This document shows, piece by piece, positions 61,937 through 64,000 of a DNA stretch of 64,000 nt (its first letter is position 1; each line of letters starts with the position of its first letter). The notes below the pieces were generated by a model. It was given only the letters and a program-made list of their open reading frames with translations, searched no databases and had not been told where the DNA came from. Source of the DNA: Streptomyces sp. NBC_00289 (GTDB taxonomy: Bacteria; Actinomycetota; Actinomycetes; Streptomycetales; Streptomycetaceae); NCBI RefSeq assembly GCF_041435115.1, contig NZ_CP108046.1:4154001-4218000 (forward strand), written 5' to 3'. A program made the translations under genes and the position numbers.

Positions 61937-64000
61937 CTAGTTGACCGCGTCCACCTCTCCCTCCGCGAGTTCCACGTCATGCACCAGTGGCCCGTTCTCG
62001 ACGATCACCTGCCGTGCCTTCGAGCCGTACGGTGTCGCCGTCGTGGCCAGCAGGTAGGTGCCCGGTTCCGGTACCGAGACGATGTACGAGCCGTCCGCGA
62101 GGGACGTGACCCCGTCCAGCCGGCGTCCGCCCGTCGTCAGCAGGGTCACGGTCGCGTTCTCCACCGGTTCGCCCTCCGTGGTGCGGACGTAACCGTGGAC
62201 CACCGAGGCGCCGCCCTCCGCCGAAGGCTCCTCGGGGGATTCCTGCTCCTCCTTGGGCTCCACCGCGAGATGCGGCAGCCGCTTCTCCAGCCCGGCCGGC
62301 AGCCACCAGTTGGAATTGCCGAGCAGGTGCATCATGGCCGGCACCAGCGCCGTACGCAGGATGAAGGCGTCGAGGGCCACGGCGGCCGCCAGGCCGACGC
62401 CCGCCATGGCCGCGCCGGCGTCGCCGCTCAGGACGAAGGCCAGGAAGACGCACACCATGATCAGGGCCGCGGAGTTGATCACGCGGCTGGTCTCCGCCAG
62501 ACCGACCCGTACCGCGCGGGCGTTGTCCTTGGTGTGGACCCACTCCTCGTGCATACGGCTGACCAGGAAGACCTGGTAGTCCATCGAGAGGCCGAAGAGC
62601 AGGGACAGCATGATGACCGGCAGGAAGGCGTTGATCGGGCCCTCCTTGCCGAGGCCGAGGAGGTCGAGTCCCCAGCCCCACTGGAAGACCGCGACGAGGA
62701 CGCCGAAGGAGGCCGCCGCCGCGATCAGGTTCATCAGCGCGGCCGTCAGCGGCACCACCAGGGAGCGGAAGGCGACCAGCAGGAGCAGGAAGCCCAGGCC
62801 GATGATCGTCGCGATGAAGAGGGGCAGACGGTCGCCCGTCACCGTGGCGAAGTCCTTGGAGACGGCCGTGACGCCGCCGACGTGGGCCTTCACCCCCGCC
62901 TGCGGGATCACCTCGTCCCTCAGCGTGTCGATGAGGTTGTCCGTCTCCTCGGACTGCGGTGACGTGGTCGGGACGACCTGGATCACGGTCACGCCCCGCG
63001 CGGGCGGCAGCGCCGCGACCTGGGCGACCCCGGCCGTGTCCTTGATCCCCCGGACCAGCGCGGTGGTGTCCCCGCCGTCGGTGACCACCTGGAGCGGGCC
63101 GTTGAAGCCGGGCCCGAAGCCCTCGGCGAGCAGGTCGTACGCCTTTCTGGTGGTCGTCGTCGCGTCGTCGTTGCCCTGGTCGGTGGCGCCCAGGCGCAGT
63201 GACAGCACCGGCAGCGCGAGTACGGCCATGACGACGAGGGCGAGTGTGGCGATCCGGCGCGGGCGCTTCTGCACGCCCGTGGACCAGCGGGCGGCGAGAC
63301 CGCTCGCCTTCTCCGGCTCCGGACCGCTCGCGGCGAGCCTGCGCCGCTGCCGGCGGCTGAGCACCCGCGGGCCGAGGAAGCCGAGCATCGCCGGCAGCAG
63401 GGTCGTGGCGGCCAGCACGCTCAGCACCACGGTCAGGGAGGTGCCGATGACGACACCGTCCAGGAAACGCAGGTTCGTCACCAGCATTCCGGCGAGTGCG
63501 ATGCACACCGTGCCGCCCGCGAACAGCACGGCCCGGCCGGAGGTGTCGAGGGCGACGACCGCCGACTCCTCAGGCGCCATCCCCTTCAGGATGCCGCGCC
63601 GGTGGCGGGTGACGATGAACAGGGCGTAGTCGATGCCGACGCCGAGGCCGATCAGGGTGGCGAGCAGCGGGGCCAGGTCGGGGATGTCGGTGGTGTGGCT
63701 GAGCAGCTGGGTGGAGAACATGCCCGTGCCGACGCCGAAGATCGCGATGGCGAGCGGGAGCAGCATCGCGAAGAGCGAACCGAAGGCCAGGAACAGGACG
63801 ACGGCCGCCGCCAGGATCCCGATCATCTCCGCGAGTCCGGTGGGCGGTTCCTGCACCCGCTGGATCGCCTGGCCGCCGAGCTCGACCTCCAGTCCGTCGC
63901 GTTCGACGCCCCGCGCGGTGTCGACGACGTCCTGGACGAGTTCCTTGGGGACCGCGTTCGCCTGGTCGGCGAAGGTGATCTGGGCGTACGCGATCCGCCC
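61937..64000 (-). CDS. MMPL/RND transporter with carboxypeptidase-regulatory-like tail, 5' end outside window
   Basis: 687 residues visible; the N-terminus lies beyond base 64000. Two RND halves with many helices: FLAFGSLFAMLLPLAIAIFG, LIGLGVGIDYALFIVTRHR (first signature, ~GxGIDY), then the second half FGLSMDYQVFLVSRMHEEW. It would export lipids or hydrophobic compounds using the proton gradient. After the last helix a soluble tail of about 90 residues (VVHGYVRTTEGEPVENATVT through LVHDVELAEGEVD) forms a carboxypeptidase-regulatory-like/CNA-B-type beta sandwich, unusual in the family. A hairpin follows. Confidence 0.9.
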   Translation of the reverse strand, partial: GRIAYAQITFADQANAVPKELVQDVVDTARGVERDGLEVELGGQAIQRVQEPPTGLAEMIGILAAAVVLFLAFGSLFAMLLPLAIAIFGVGTGMFSTQLLSHTTDIPDLAPLLATLIGLGVGIDYALFIVTRHRRGILKGMAPEESAVVALDTSGRAVLFAGGTVCIALAGMLVTNLRFLDGVVIGTSLTVVLSVLAATTLLPAMLGFLGPRVLSRRQRRRLAASGPEPEKASGLAARWSTGVQKRPRRIATLALVVMAVLALPVLSLRLGATDQGNDDATTTTRKAYDLLAEGFGPGFNGPLQVVTDGGDTTALVRGIKDTAGVAQVAALPPARGVTVIQVVPTTSPQSEETDNLIDTLRDEVIPQAGVKAHVGGVTAVSKDFATVTGDRLPLFIATIIGLGFLLLLVAFRSLVVPLTAALMNLIAAAASFGVLVAVFQWGWGLDLLGLGKEGPINAFLPVIMLSLLFGLSMDYQVFLVSRMHEEWVHTKDNARAVRVGLAETSRVINSAALIMVCVFLAFVLSGDAGAAMAGVGLAAAVALDAFILRTALVPAMMHLLGNSNWWLPAGLEKRLPHLAVEPKEEQESPEEPSAEGGASVVHGYVRTTEGEPVENATVTLLTTGGRRLDGVTSLADGSYIVSVPEPGTYLLATTATPYGSKARQVIVENGPLVHDVELAEGEVDAVN

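Overview
This is a high-GC actinobacterial chromosome segment, almost certainly Streptomyces. Codon third positions are nearly all G or C, GTG starts and 1-4 bp stop/start overlaps are common, and gene order matches what I remember of the Streptomyces coelicolor core chromosome around deoC, sigQ-afsQ1-afsQ2, add, deoA-cdd, a sialic-acid-like cell-wall cluster and sdhCDAB. I see no tRNA, rRNA, insertion sequence, phage gene or CRISPR array. Gene names are read from motifs and family resemblance; no database was searched.

Region 1 (1-3.5 kb) holds the end of deoC and two overlapping aldehyde dehydrogenase genes. The second of these lacks the catalytic half. Region 2 (3.1-10 kb) holds a small secreted protein, a uridine-kinase-like P-loop protein, the divergent sigQ / afsQ1-afsQ2-lipoprotein locus, a VanZ protein, a PspC protein and a second small secreted protein. 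Region 3 (10.1-26 kb) is mainly nucleoside salvage and import: adenosine deaminase, thymidine phosphorylase, cytidine deaminase, a BmpA-type nucleoside ABC importer and an M20 amidohydrolase. Interspersed are an alpha/beta hydrolase, a LysR/MFS pair, an ECF sigma factor with a SnoaL-like tail, a STAS protein and an AEC carrier. A shared palindromic motif (CTACGCGCGTAG-like) lies upstream of add, the ABC ATPase and the bmp gene, and suggests one nucleoside regulator.

Region 4 (27.6-41.2 kb) is a cell-surface nonulosonic acid cluster. It encodes a NeuB-type synthase without the antifreeze-like domain, a CMP-nonulosonate synthetase fused to a KdsC-like phosphatase, and two polysialyltransferase-like proteins. 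It also encodes a GT2, a GT8/pyruvyltransferase fusion, a TPR-like protein carrying the sialylmotifs of the animal-type GT29 sialyltransferases, a methyltransferase-like protein and an acyltransferase. No NeuC epimerase is present, and a phosphatase is fused to the activating enzyme. Both fit Kdn (made from mannose-6-phosphate and PEP) as the sugar, and hence a teichulosonic-acid-type wall polymer. Next to it lie a DUF1906 secreted protein and an L,D-transpeptidase lipoprotein, which are also envelope functions.

Region 5 (42.7-53.8 kb) has an acyl-CoA mutase large subunit, two tandem modules of ECF sigma factor plus single-pass membrane protein, several small unknown proteins, a secreted GH20 hexosaminidase and a degenerate OHCU-decarboxylase-like protein. 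Region 6 (54-64 kb) has sdhCDAB followed by a strong terminator, a whiJ-like HATPase / XRE-DUF5753 / DUF397 set and a VOC protein beside a decayed VOC fragment. It ends with a TetR operon whose promoter sits between two perfect operator arms and an MMPL transporter with a carboxypeptidase-regulatory-like tail that runs off the window end.
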